64,000 nt of DNA, taken from NCBI GenBank assembly GCA_022410635.1, contig JAJVDF010000027.1, forward strand, positions 3,439,077 through 3,503,076, given 5' to 3'. A program made the position numbers and the translations under genes. This DNA is from Tretioscincus oriximinensis. Taxonomy: Eukaryota; Chordata; Lepidosauria; Squamata; Gymnophthalmidae. Below the pieces are notes generated by a model. The model searched no databases. It had not been told where the DNA came from and worked only from the letters and a program-made list of their open reading frames with translations. Of this stretch, positions 14,104 to 25,867 are shown one piece after another. Position 1 is the stretch's first letter. Every line of letters starts with the position of its first letter.

Positions 14104-15113
14104 GTGATGGCACACCTGGGTTGGGAAGCTTTGGTGTCTGGTCTATGCCCAGTGGCTATTGGGTTACCCTTTGAGATTAGAATCTCAGACAAAATGCTCC
14201 AGACAAGAAATAAAGTGAAATAATCAGTTTTAATTAAAGAAAATAAATGGCTATTCCACCCCAAGGGCTAGTAGAAACAAAATAAAACAATACTTTACAA
14301 AGAATGTTTCCTTGCTTGCAGTCCTCTCTGTGGGAAACTCTATACTATGCTATATGGAAAACCGAATGAGCCAATACTTCTAAATTCTTAATCTAACAGG
14401 TGATCCAAAGTAAGCTTGGAAGGAAGAAAACTAGCATTCAACCTAAATAGGTGATCTAGCAGAGGTTTCCATGGGATTTGAAAAGAGACCTTTGTATACA
14501 ATTAAACTGATAGGTGATGAGTTCCATGATTACAATAGACCTGGTCCTATAGTATGAAATCCAAAGGGAAAAAAGCACCACATGGCTAAGGAAAAAGTTT
14601 AATAGTTCAAAACATGTAGCAAACAAGTAACATAAGATACAAACAAGTACACAACATATGCTTTAATTAAAGTTACAACTGAAATTACTGCACTTCTACT
14701 GTATAACATAAGGGAACAAAGCGCAGGTAAAGGTTCAAGGGGCTATCTCTACACGGTAAACTTAGAGACTTTGATGGTACACTTCCTCAGCCCCCTGAAA
14801 AACTAATAACAGGAAAAAATGAATAAACCAAATCAATTATCTATGAACATATTTACAATCTAGAGGTCATTAGCTTTCCATCTATCCCATGGACTGTGAA
14901 AGTATAGAATGTTCAAAATTTTTTGAAGAGTTTTGAAGAAATCTGGCAAGAAATAAAATTGTGAAAGACACGGTGAATAGGCTGATAATCCTATATAGAG
15001 TATAACACAAAATAAGACAGAGAAACTGGTACATAGACCGGACTGCATATTGAAATCAGTGCAATATCAAGTAGTAAATTACAAACATACACAAAGAGCA
15101 ACCAACAGTACAT
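14104..15113. other. intronic stretch, nothing recognised
   Basis: AT-rich with no clear coding or repeat signal by eye. Confidence 0.5.
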
Positions 15114-15486
15114 GGGATATAAATAGTTTAAAGATTAGTCATATCAAAATTTACAAAAGTTAAAAACAATTGACCATTATAAGTACAAATCTTGATTAAA
15201 AACAAAAAGAAAATAAATATTCTTATTTATCCCCATCTCCCTTACAGAACATCCCGTTCATCTCAGTGAATAATTTCCCAAGTCAGGCAGCCTTTGTAAG
15301 AAACAGGGCAACCCTGTGTGTCACCTGGGAATTTACTCCCATCATTTTAATTTAATTTAATTCTCCCATCCCACATTAATTTTCTTTTTGTTTTTAATTC
15401 AGATTTGTACTTATTATGGTCAAATGGTTTTAACTTTTGTAAATTTTGTTATGGTCAAATGACTAATTGTTAAACTATTTGTAATT
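15114..15486. repeat. inverted repeat with arms of about 100 bp
   Basis: The left arm (15114-15216) and the reverse complement of the right arm (15376-15486) share long blocks such as CAAAATTTACAAAAGTTAAA, AAGTACAAATCT and ATTAAAAACAAAAAGAAAAT, about 85% alike by eye. A spacer of about 160 bp separates them. Possibly a fold-back DNA transposon; no target duplication identified. Confidence 0.8.
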
Positions 15487-17202
15487 CGTAATACAAGGCA
15501 TACCAAGGCAGTGCTTCCAAGCTCCACAATTCAGTCTTCAATAGTAGGGCAAACAAGTTCCAAGACAGGTGAAACTTATCAACACAATATAGATGAAAAA
15601 AGAACTGAAGCAAATACTCTCAAAAGAGCCAGAGATCAGCTGATGTGTGCCAACTGATGTAAAGCTCCTGGGCATAAAACACTCAGGCATTAAACAAAGG
15701 AAATCAGGACACGTGACACACTGAGGCCACTGAGGGTTAGGATTAGGGCATTTTGCTGCCCAAATGTATACACTATTGGTATACTAAATATATTTTGGTA
15801 ATGTCTAGTGATTTTGTGTACATAGAATAAATATCAAGAAAGCCATTCTGAATCCACAGTATTAATTCTGTAGCTTAATGTTCAGAAGAATTCTGTGATT
15901 TGATTGGAAATGTTATCTGTTGCCATTTATTGGGAATAAAGACTGCAGACATAAATCTACATAGCAGTGGCAATTTTTACAGCTGTTGTATAAGTTCAAC
16001 ATACTTTTGTACTGATCAGTAAATGAAATAAGAGAATAACAGAGCTATTTAAACTTTATTTTCTGCTTTCTATCCAACTTCTTGCATATCCCAAGATAGC
16101 TGACGATGTTCTTTGTGGACACAGAACGATAAGCTTGCCATGAAATTTAAGACAAATATTTGTGAGCAAAGTAATAATGTTTATATTATCATAATGCCCA
16201 AGCTTTCACTTAAAATTTAATGCGTTCCTTATCTAATTTAATAAATGTAGTCCAGTTGGATTAGTAATTAACAGAATATAAGGGATGTGGAAATAAATGA
16301 AGCTTTACATGATAATATCTGTTGCTATTCAAATACATTTCCATGCACACAACTGAAATGAGTTCCCCTATCATGTTAGCAGTTAAATACACTTCACACG
16401 TTGATTGGCGGACTCTCATCCGAGCTGTTGAAATTGTCAGTTATGTTTCCTCAAGATTATTCTCGGGAAAGGAAATCTAAACAGATGATGGTAATCAGAT
16501 AGTTCTCCCAAATTAAGCTTGTTAAGAATACATAAAAATGAATTACCCAATTTAGAAACATAATTTCTTTCCAATATTTTTTTTCATGGAAGGGAAAAAT
16601 TATTCCAAATTTAATACATATATATATATGGATATATGGATAACTTTTGCTAAAGAGAATAATCGAATGGTCTACTAGTGTCATTTCACTACTTCTTTTT
16701 TCTTTGGGGGTAGGTGGGTTGAGTTTATATTAAACAAAAAGACAACAGATTCCCTAACAATGACATGTAGATCTCCTTATAAAATTAAACTAAATCTCTG
16801 TCTAATAAGATATTCCAGTTATTCTCCAGGGAGCACACAAAGGAATAGAAGTAGAAACACTTCTCTTTATTGCTGGTCTTCTGCAGGTGGATGCACCCAG
16901 CTATTTTAGCTATCTTTATTAACACGCATATGCCAGTATTTAAGGAAGCTCAGGAATCTGTCAATGTTCCAATAGTTTTTCTCCCCATTATTTGCTTATT
17001 ATATATACCAAAACACAAACAGCACAGAATTGAAAATACAGTTTCATTAAGAGCAGAGAGTTTCTCCTTACACTATGCAGCTTTGCATAGTGCTACTTTG
17101 CAATCTAATAACTTTTACTTATTAGAACAGGTTATATATCCTGGTAAGAAAATGCAGCCTTTAAGAAGAGCAATAATACCTTACTTTTTATTGTACAATT
17201 TG
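15487..17202. other. intronic stretch, nothing recognised
   Basis: AT-rich, short open frames only. Confidence 0.5.
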
Positions 17203-17210
17203 GTTATAAT

Positions 17211-17563
17211 CAACGGTGGCTGGTGTAGTTTGGGGCTGGGGGGGGGGGGGCGCAGGTTCCTCCAGCATCGGCAGAGTTAGGAAAACGACTGGGAGGAGGC
17301 ACATTCAAGCATTTACTGGTCCCACTCTCAGTCTGCAAGTTGAATGTCAATACAAAACAACACCTCTACAGAGACTGATACTGTAGCCCCTCCTAGGCAG
17401 CCGTCCCATTGGTTCTGGGATCGTCATCCCCTTTTGTCAATTAAAAAAGCTTCCTGGAGCTTTTTGATTTGTTGGCAGCTCCTCTATGAAAGGAGATTTT
17501 ATCATTGATTTTAATCTCTGAGTGTTCGCCGAACCCCATGAACACAGAGGCCAGCCACCACTG
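17211..17563. mobile_element. candidate non-autonomous DNA transposon
   Basis: Starts CAACGGTGGCTGG and ends CCAGCCACCACTG (reverse complement CAGTGGTGGCTGG). The flanks GTTATAAT (17203-17210) and CTTATCAT (17564-17571) agree at 6 of 8 positions. Contains a G13-14 run near 17238. No coding. Confidence 0.4.
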
Positions 17564-17571
17564 CTTATCAT

Positions 17572-19019
17572 ATCTGTTATTCATTTAAATAATCACTACC
17601 ATTAGGAAGGGAAGAGAGATATCTATGGAACAAAAAGTATGTTCGAGTCCTGGTAATGGGAAAAAAGCAGCATGAATGCAGATTTAATACACAAAAGATG
17701 GGATACAGATTTCTAAGCATCAAAAGGAGATAAAGTGGATTAGATTTCTCAGTCCTACCCAGGAAAGAATGCAAAATAGTTTTAAACTGCTAGAGAATGA
17801 AATCGTTTATATATGAAGCAAAAGTGTAGAGTTAAATGTAATTCAAAAACATAAAAACTAGACAAATTAGAAGGTTAAATGGAATAAAGTAAGTAGTTAG
17901 TCTTAAGAAAGACCTGCTAGATTAGATCAATAACTCCCCAAAAATGGAACAGCCATTCTTCTAGTGACTATCCTTGCCAGCATGCTGATATCTGTATAGT
18001 CCATAGTAATGCTGTCACATGCAGTCTGAAACAAAATGTCTTCACACTAGGACATTCCTCCCAGGGTATGCATTACTTGTACTCAACCCAAAATCTGGTC
18101 TGCTCCCAAATGTGGAAGTAACTTTCTATTGAATTTGGATATTATTTCAAGTTGCTGATGAAACAAAGAACATTATCAACCTTTGAAACAAATGATCACC
18201 AACATATTTGAAGGGATTCTTTGGGTGCCTCCCCCACAAGGATTCCCTACTGCAAGAGTACTTACATCATGAAAAATCACCCTACATGGTAACGGACGTT
18301 CAGTAATTTATTCAGAAAAAAAAAATCATGTTGCTCTTGGTTTTCCTGAAANACCTTTTTTCAAATTTCATACCCGAAGGTCTCAGGGCAGTCTTGTTGT
18401 CATAGGCAACAACATGTAATATTGATGGTAAGTGGGGAGGGCCTTGCAAATGGGTTATTCTGGATTTAAATAACAAAAATAAATTGATCTTCTGGAGGGT
18501 TGCTTTTCTGACTGTACATCAGGAACCACCATTTACTTTACCAGAGAGTGAATGATCCAGATATTCACCAATCCAACTGCTGTACTGGTGGATGGCCATA
18601 CAGACAAAAAAAAATCTCTNGTAGACTAGTCCCTAGGGATCTTTTCATCTCAAATTTTGCACAGAATAAGTATTATTTATAACTATTATAATATGAAGGC
18701 AGCAACACAAGTGAGATTGAACATGAATGTTTTTTCTTGTAGGCCTCAGATGCTGATGCTGCTCCAGCAGATCTGAAAAAATTTCCCTTGCTGTCTTGGA
18801 CCTCGATCCTTGAATCTGTCAATATCTTGCTCGGAACCAGAAGCAGACCCAAGGATCACAATCTTTGTTCACTCTTAAGTGGGGATGTGGACAGACCTAT
18901 CTGAATAGAACAACTCCATAGTTCCACCTGGATTGTACTGAATCCATTGGTCATTCCAGCGTTATGTGGGCACACCAAAAACACACCTCTGCAAAGTTCT
19001 ACTTCAGAGTGACTAAAGA
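17572..19019. other. intronic stretch, nothing recognised
   Basis: AT-rich with short open frames. No repeat family assigned. Confidence 0.5.
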
Positions 19020-19300
19020 TAATTAATTAATTTATATTCCACCCTATCTCTAAGAGTTTCAAAGCACATCAAAGCAAATAATAATAAAACCAGCTAAAAT
19101 AGGACAGTTAAAAATGATAACAGTCCTTGCAAGGATAGAGGATGCAGTTTGCTCAGCTGAAGGACAGGCTGACCAGTGTATCTAATCAGGTATCTAAAAA
19201 TATAAAGTGAAGATGCCTGATACACCTCATAGGGAAGACCAAACAAGAGAAAATCAAGTTCAACCTGCCCATGCTTTAAAATCACCAGACTGTACCACAT
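19020..19300 (-). repeat. LINE 3'-end fragment (L2-like)
   Basis: Starts with a TTTATATTCCACCCTATCTC-type element tail read in reverse, followed by A-rich sequence, as in the copies at 32575 and 52290. It lies head-to-head with the + fragment at 19301. Confidence 0.5.
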
Positions 19301-19585
19301 CTCTCAGTGGCAAAGATGGTGAGAACTTGGGTTAGGCCATTCTCTGTGGCAGTACCCAGACTATGGAACAATCTCCTCCTTGAAGACTGTCAATCACCGT
19401 CGTTGTGTGCATTCATAAAATACTTGATTGACTGCAAGCCTTTGGCTGAAAAAGTGCTCTCCCTTCCCTACTCTGATACTGTTGTTTTAATATATTAATC
19501 TGGTTGTAATACATTAATATGTTGGTTTTTATTGTTAATCACCTTCTGGTATAGGACATTATAGAAATGTAAATAAATAAATACA
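19301..19585 (+). repeat. L2-type LINE 3' end
   Basis: The + frame reads RPFSVAVPRLWNNLLLEDCQ, then SPSLCAFIKYL, the C-terminus of L2 reverse transcriptase. The 3' UTR ends GACATTATAGAAATGTAAAT plus an AAAT tail. Confidence 0.8.
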
Positions 19586-21202
19586 AAATCACTCTTCATC
19601 AATCCTCAATTAATTCCCCTGTTGTCTATCATAGTGGAAGTCACTCAGCATACCAACAGCCAACTGTTCAGCTCAACAAAGATAGAGAAAGCCTCCAGGG
19701 GGAAAATGTATACCTTAACTCAATGAGAAGCACCAAACAAAAGCTACTACCAAAGCAAAACTGTGCCCAAGGAAACAAGGAATAATTGTGACTCTCATCA
19801 CGAACTGCTATATACATCTCCAATTCTAAAGGAACAAACATTTTCACTGGTTATGCTGCCTAGCTGGGTGGCAAATCAACTGCTTAAGAAAGATTCACCT
19901 CAGAGAAGTTCCTTGGTGCAGCCTACTAATTTTTTTTCTATTTCTGTTTGCATTGTTTTCCTTTTTAACACCATATTAAAGAGAGCAATATATACAATAA
20001 AATTATTATAATGGACAAAATTGACATAATCAAGGTTATATACTGTAAGATGCACACACTAAATAAAAAATATAAACAATTAGATTACTGAGTGATACAC
20101 ATTAGTAACCCACTAGAGGATAATGTCTGTTCACGTTCCATTCATAGGGGTAGTCTCACGTCTTCCACCCAGAGGATGCCGAAGCTGCCACTGCTTCTCC
20201 CTCCCTTTTGCCTTCTCTGTCTGTCTCTCTCCCTTCCCCAGTGCTCTCCCATCTCTCTTCCCTTCCCCACTGTTATTATCACTGCTACTTTTGTGATTGT
20301 CGGCAAGACTGCCTGTCAGGACTACTGGGTTACTNCAGGCACTGGTGCCAAGCTATGCATTGGCTCCTGCACAGCCACCATTGTATTAACAAGGGGTACG
20401 GGCTTACAAACACTGTGTTTCCTGATTGTGCCCCTTCCAGTTGTTGGACACTAATTGCGTCCATTGACAGACGTAGAATGCCGATTNCGATGATTCATGG
20501 GATGTAAATTAGTTAAAGAAAATGTGCCTTACTGCGCATGTCCATAACATTAGGCTTCAACTTTGCTTCCTTATGACATGTAACATGTAACCAATAAATA
20601 ACTATTATATATTCTCTTCACTAACGTTGAAGAGTTCCATGTTCTCCCAAATCTGGGGAAATCAATGTTGTAATGTCGCTTCCAAGATGCAGTTTTTGGA
20701 CCTAAAGCCGCCAACTAGAGAACCCAACAACTAGAGTTAGACAACCTCTTTGCGATTATAAGCTTTATACATTCAGCAATTCTCTGTGTTTATCAAATGC
20801 CTAGGAATTGCAAACCTTTTGGAATGTAGTTACTTTGAGAAACAAAAACATTAGAGTGTAAGAACCATCAAAGACCATTGATTAAAAATTCTTAAGATTT
20901 ACCTCCTTCCACTAGTCTTGTGAAAAGCGGTTCAAGCAAAAGGATTGTCAATAAACCACCACTGGTTGGCATTAAAGACAAGGGGAATAGCATTCTATAG
21001 TCACTTATTAATTTGTTTCCTCTCTATGCTTCCATTTTCCATTTGCCTTTCTCAGGATTCAAAATCAAAAACATAAATGGAAATTGTCTTCAAAAACATG
21101 TAGTCTTGCTCATTAGAAAAAGGCAAAACCTTCACTCCTTGCATCTATCCTTGCAGACATCCTGCCTTTCTCTCTGTAGGCAATACTAAGGTAGCCATTG
21201 AT
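19586..21202. other. intronic stretch, unclassified
   Basis: Includes a more GC- and pyrimidine-rich patch at 20150-20460 with overlapping open frames that I cannot assign. The remainder is AT-rich. Confidence 0.45.
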
Positions 21203-21504
21203 AAGGAAAGTATTTTTTCGCCTAGAGGGTCATCGGCCTGTGGAATTTACTTCCTGAAGAGGTGGTGGTAGCAAACAGCTTGGATAGCTTCAAGACAGGA
21301 CTAGACAGGTTTATGGATGTCTTGATGCTGCCTCTGGGATGGAGCAACAGGTAGTGCTCCTGAAATGCCATTTGCAGGGAGTCATGGTGCATATTTTGCT
21401 TTCCTCTGTTCCTCTGAGTGCATCTGGTGGGCCACTGTGTGATACAGAATGCTGGACTGGATGGGCTCTGGCCCGATCTAGTATGGCTCTTCTTATGTTC
21501 TTAC
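21203..21504 (+). repeat. CR1 LINE 3' end
   Basis: Carries the reptile CR1 end: TATTTTTTCGCCTAGAGGGT, CTGTGGAATTTACTTCC, GCCACTGTGTGATACAGAAT and GGACTGGATGGGCT, terminating AGTATGGCTCTTCTTATGTT plus CTTA. Confidence 0.9.
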
Positions 21505-21539
21505 GCTTGCCTTTCATGAATTTGACTTTTTCTTAGTTA

Positions 21540-22462
21540 CTGGATTGATTGCTATCATAATTTCCACTGGTAGCAAACTCCATAGACCAGTGTTTGTGTG
21601 GTCTATACACTCCTACCCTTCAGCATAATTAGACTGTCACTATCCACCTTTTCCATACTATGCATGACTTTACACACTATAGTTCAATCAGGTCCACTCT
21701 TAAACATGGTCTTTCATGGTTGAAGAGATCTATACACCATAGCCTGATTTTTTTAGGGTAATTTCTGCTCCTTGATTTTGCCCTATTCTGCACTCTCTCC
21801 AAATGTGACCACACCATAAATATACTGCTCAAAACAATTAAGGGAACACTTTAACATAACAGTGTTCCCTTAATTGTTTTGAGCAGTATATATAAAATGG
21901 TGTAATGACACATTTCTGGACCTATCACAGATTGCTTTGAACAGTTCATAGTGTAACTAGGATTATTTGCCCAAGTTCTTTTCAGTTGTTAATATTGAAG
22001 TGCACTTGTTCATTTCACACTCATCCAATATTAAGAGTTTTATATGGAGTTCTTTACAATTCTTTTCATTTTTACTACCCTGAATAACTTAGAAACATCA
22101 GCAAACTTTACTGCCTTATTACTTATGCCTACTTTCAGTCATTTATGAATAAATTAAAAAGTACAAGATTTTCAGTTTTTAATATTCTAAATAATTTAGT
22201 TTCCATTTATTACTTTTCTCTTTTTCCTATATCCAGTTATCATCCCCTGTCCTCTTATTCCACGACTAATTAATTTATACAACAGCTTTTGATGAAGGAC
22301 TTTGCTGCAAATCTGTCATGGTGAAAGACAATGCTGACTGGATTGTCTTTATTCACTTGCTGGTTGTGACACTCAAAGAATTTTAACAGTAAGGCGGGAA
22401 TTCCTTTTGCAGAAGCCATGCCCATTTTTTCCTCAGCATGAAAGAAAACATGTGTTGTGAAG
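21540..22462 (-). repeat. CR1 LINE reverse-transcriptase fragment (host of two nested insertions)
   Basis: The minus strand near 22060-22125 reads FADVSKLFRVVKMKRIVKNS, a decayed form of the CR1 FADDTKLFRVVKTKEDC region. Flanking sequence follows the usual antisense CR1 order. It resumes after the Penelope insertion at 23735 (to about 23800). Full of stops and frameshifts. Confidence 0.8.
21820..21891. mobile_element. palindromic Tc1/mariner-type mini-element
   Basis: The left arm (21820-21850) and right arm (21861-21891) are perfect 31-bp reverse complements around a 10-nt loop. The end TACTGCTCAAAACAATTAAG with GGGAACACT resembles the terminal repeat of a Tc1-like family known from fish and reptiles. 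TA dinucleotides lie at both edges. It sits inside the minus-strand CR1 fragment. Confidence 0.85.
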
Positions 22463-22762
22463 TCCAGCAAAGGGGCTAGCAGCACTTTGAGACTAACTTG
22501 AGAAAAGTGGTTGGCATAAGCTTTCGTAGACAGGTCTACTTCTTCAGATGCTGAGGGACTAATGCCAGGGTCAGGTATTTATAGGGAAATGTGTATGGGA
22601 GAAGACAAAGCATATGCAACTGTAGGGAGGTGTTGAATTGCAGGTAAATAGCAGGAACTAATCTCCTTAAAAAGACAGGTAAATAGCAGGAACTAATCCT
22701 CTTATGTAAAAAAGTGCCTGGGGCAACAAGGTGCAATGTCTGGTAGAGAATCAATCAAATAC

Positions 22763-23258
22763 TTAACAGGTGTCATAAAAATGTATAGTTGGCCAGGAAA
22801 CCATTGTCTCTGTTAAGTCCTTTGCTGATGGCCTGGAACTTGTGAATGTATTCAAGTTCTGCTGCTTCTCTTTCAAATCTTTGTAGTTTCTTTGTTCAAG
22901 AACTGCAGTCCTGAGGTCTGAGAGAGAATGTCCTGGAAGGTTAAAATNTTCAGCAACTGGTTTCTGTGTGTTTCCATTTCGAATATCTGATTTGTGTCCA
23001 TTTATTCTCTGGCGAAGGGATTGTCCTGTTTGCCCAATGTAGAGTGTAGAGGGGCATTGTTGGCAGAAGATGGAATACACCACATTAGAAGATGAGCATG
23101 TAAAAGTCCCTCTAATGTTGTGGGTGGTGTTATCAGGTCCCGTGATGACATTGTCAGGGTGGATGTGTGCACAGAGTTGACATCTGGGTTTGCGGCAGGG
23201 TCTAGTTCCTATTTCTCCCTCTGTGTCCTGTGTTCTTTGTGTGAGGAGTTGTTTGAGG
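22763..23258 (-). CDS. Penelope-like element ORF fragment: GIY-YIG endonuclease C-terminus
   Basis: Seen: the minus frame is open from the dimer junction (about 23258) to a stop at 22763, about 165 codons, with one N. It reads RPCRKPRCQLCAHI, then a stretch to GTFTCSSSNVVYSIFCQQC, then PSTLYIGQTGQSLRQRING, H, and PVAE, ending WPTIHFYDTC. Known: Penelope-like retroelements encode a reverse transcriptase followed by a GIY-YIG nuclease, usually preceded by a cysteine-rich zinc motif. VVYSI...YIGQT matches the GIY...YIG core, and the Arg (RQR) fits the catalytic arginine. The reverse transcriptase is absent, so this is a 5'-truncated copy. No promoter is visible. It is an intronic transposon relic, not a host gene. 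The intact frame and near-identical arms suggest a fairly young insertion (inference). Confidence 0.88.
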
Positions 23259-23679
23259 AAGATTTGAAAGAGAAGCAGCAGAACTTGAATATATTCACAA
23301 GTTCCAGGCCATCAGCAAAGGACTTAACAGAGACAATGGTTTCCTGGCCAACTATACATTTTTATGACACCTGTTAAGTATTTGATTGATTCTCTACCAG
23401 ACATTGCACCTTGTTGCCCCAGGCACTTTTTTACATAAGAGGATTAGTTCCTGCTATTTACCTGTCTTTTTAAGGAGATTAGTTCCTGCTATTTACCTGC
23501 AATTCAACACCTCCCTACAGTTGCATATGCTTTGTCTTCTCCCATACACATTTCCCTATAAATACCTGACCCTGGCATTAGTCCCTCAGCATCTGAAGAA
23601 GTAGACCTGTCTACGAAAGCTTATGTCAACCACTTTTCTCAAGTTAGTCTCAAAGTGCTGCTAGCCCCTTTGCTGGACT
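23259..23679 (+). repeat. right inverted arm of the Penelope-like dimer
   Basis: Starts AAGATTTGAAAGAGAAGCAG, the same point at which the left arm diverges (22882). Its frame ends in the same WPTIHFYDTC as the minus copy. The following 3' UTR contains GAAGAAGTAGACCTGTCTAC and GAAAGCTTATG. Confidence 0.95.
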
Positions 23680-23799
23680 TTCTGCTAGACTAACACGGCT
23701 ATTTCTCTGAAATTGACTACCATGTGTTGTGAAGAGAGATTTCCCCCCCTCCTTTTTCTCTGACACTATGCGCTTTGAGTGTACAGATGAATGATAATT

Positions 23800-24343
23800 G
23801 GAAAGAAAGTTAGACTACTAGTGCGGTTAAAATTTTATTTGAATAATAAGATGTCTGTGTGTGTAAAGTTGAACATGTACTATATTAAGTGCTTCTCAAA
23901 ATATTGCAAATCACAGCAGCACAGGCAGAAATATAGAAAGATGTAGTTACTTCATTCTAATACAAGGCTTGCAGAAGTGCGAACACATTTGAAAGAAACC
24001 AAAGCCATAATCACCCATNTACTTTTAAACCATTTTCAGTGCTAAAGAACTGGACTATAAAGCAGAAAAAAACACTTTTTTCTGATTTNCAGTGCAATTT
24101 TTCAAGACTAAAGATTTTTGTCTTTTATTTATATTCATTATATACAATATATACAAAACACCTTCCAAAAAGTACATAATAAATCCACCCCATTCCATCC
24201 CAGTATAAGATGGTTTAAAATATGTGTTACTACAGCCTAAAGCAAGCAAACAAACCCTTAAAATATCATGCACCCACCACTGAAGTCTTAAATAGAAGCC
24301 ATTTTGCTGAAAATAGGCAAAGAGGAGAATAGATTTAAGATGG
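23800..24343. other. intronic stretch, nothing recognised
   Basis: AT-rich sequence after the CR1/Penelope complex, no coding or repeat signal assigned. Confidence 0.5.
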
Positions 24344-24351
24344 CTCTCAGG

Positions 24352-24537
24352 TAGGCTGACCAGATGACCCCTTTTGGGGTGGGAGGTTGAAAACCAGTTT
24401 TGTGGTGCCTCCCATATTTTTCTGAGGAAAATTCTTTAAAAAAAGTTTTTTAAAAAAATTTCCACAGAAAAAACTGGGAGGCACCCCCAAAACAGGTTTT
24501 TAACACACACACACAAAGGGGTCATCTGGTCAGCCTA
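24352..24537. mobile_element. hAT-like hairpin MITE (copy 2)
   Basis: Starts TAGGCTGACCAGATGACCCC and ends GGGGTCATCTGGTCAGCCTA, near-perfect inverted ends. The arms continue inward through ACTGGGAGGCACCCC-type blocks, so the 186-bp element folds almost wholly on itself. Flanks CTCTCAGG (24344-24351) and CTCTCCGG (24538-24545) agree at 7 of 8 positions, an 8-bp duplication typical of hAT. Confidence 0.88.
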
Positions 24538-24545
24538 CTCTCCGG

Positions 24546-25390
24546 GAGAGGGTGTATTTGGCTGGCTGGACTATGAACAAAAGCAAAGCTGAAAGGAAGG
24601 AATAGATACACTATTTTTATGGAAGATCTCACATGTTAACAGCTTGCTCAGTTAGCCGCACTGGCCTATTTTAGGAATTACTTAGGTCTGATGGAAATGG
24701 TCCCTAAGTCATGGAGATGAAGAGACATTTTTTCCAGTGGTGGATTAAAACATCTCACTATAGATGAAGACCTACCATGACTCAGTATTTGATGATGAGG
24801 TAAACTTTGAACTATTCTACTTTGCAATCTTCTTAAACATGAAATTAAACTCTTAATACAGATTTTTTTTTAGTTTGCTTCTGAGAGAGAAAAAACAACA
24901 ACCAACAATGACATTTTCATTATGAGATGTAACATGCTTGAGTAGCAAGGTAAATTACAGTGGTGGCCTTTTGAATTTTGCAATCAGGAAGATTTTTCTG
25001 TTCTTTGATTAATGTAAGCTAATAATTGTAAGCCATGCAATGTAATGTGCAATGAATTTCAGTGGTTTAACTGATTGGCTGATTACAGGTCGATAAGAAT
25101 TTCTAAAGCTCTAAGAAGAACAAAATAATTACATCTTAAGTATAGCTGGTATAGTGGCTGCATTTTCATTTTCCTGTTAATTTACATGGGGCGTGCATGT
25201 TAAAAAAAACCCCATCATCTGTTGATCCTACAACTTAAAGTTCCAACATTTTTAAGGGTCCAAATTGTAAACACTGCATCAGTATCCAAAAAAGATTATG
25301 GATTTCAGATTTTTTTCTCTAATGTGTGTAAACAAATTTTATTCGTAGACTCTTCCTGTATTCTCTTCTGTTGTCCTAGAACAAGCTACT
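24546..25390. other. intronic stretch, nothing recognised
   Basis: AT-rich with no feature assigned. Confidence 0.5.
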
Positions 25391-25631
25391 CCAATGTCCA
25401 ATCTGATGTAGTAGTGCCAGCCTCTTACCTGGAAGATTCCTGGTTCAATTCTGTATTGCTCCACAAAAGCCAGCTAGGTGTCCTTGGGACACAGTTCTTC
25501 AGAGCACTCTCATNCCCACCTACTTCACAAAGTGTCTGTTATGAAGAGAGGAACAGTAGGTTATTCAACCTGTATTGATTCCCTTCAAGTTGAGAAAAGC
25601 AGATTATAAAAACTGACTATCCTTTTTCTTC
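25391..25631 (+). repeat. MIR/CORE-like tRNA SINE, + copy
   Basis: Same order as 9099-9347 in the opposite orientation: GTAGTAGTGCCAGCCTCTTA (tRNA-like head), CCTGGTTCAATTC (box B), TAGGTGTCCTTGGGACACAG (CORE-like block), CCCACCTACTTCACAAAGTG and a CTTTTTCTTC tail. Confidence 0.75.
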
Positions 25632-25867
25632 AAACCACCCCAAACCAAATTGAGGCTCTTATTCCTGGATATATTGTATTCCAGCGTAGAAGCCAGGCAT
25701 CTGCTTCTATGTGCAAACTATGGCAGGCACCATATCTAAATAAGAAATTTATATCAGTCTCATATCAATTCTTTCTTTTCCTTCTTTGAATTGTTAAGGT
25801 TTAGTATTNAAAAAAAGTACACTGCAATTACACACACACAGTTTTTAAAACCTTCTTCAATCCTGAA

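Larger units (their letters stand above)
22463..23720. mobile_element. Penelope-like element inserted as an inverted dimer, 14-bp target duplication
   Basis: The left arm (22462-22882, minus) and right arm (23259-23679, +) are near-identical 421-bp inverted copies of the element 3' end, both 3' ends pointing outward. Between them (22883-23258) lies the longer minus-strand coding part. The tail ends CTAGACTAACACGGCTATTT on the right. CATGTGTTGTGAAG occurs exactly at 22449-22462 and 23721-23734, so the whole structure is one insertion into the CR1 fragment. Confidence 0.93.

Noticed and set aside
23386..23604. Identical 72-codon frames at 22536-22754 (minus) and 23386-23604 (+)
   Set aside because: They lie in the 3' untranslated part of the inverted Penelope arms and are identical only because the arms are.
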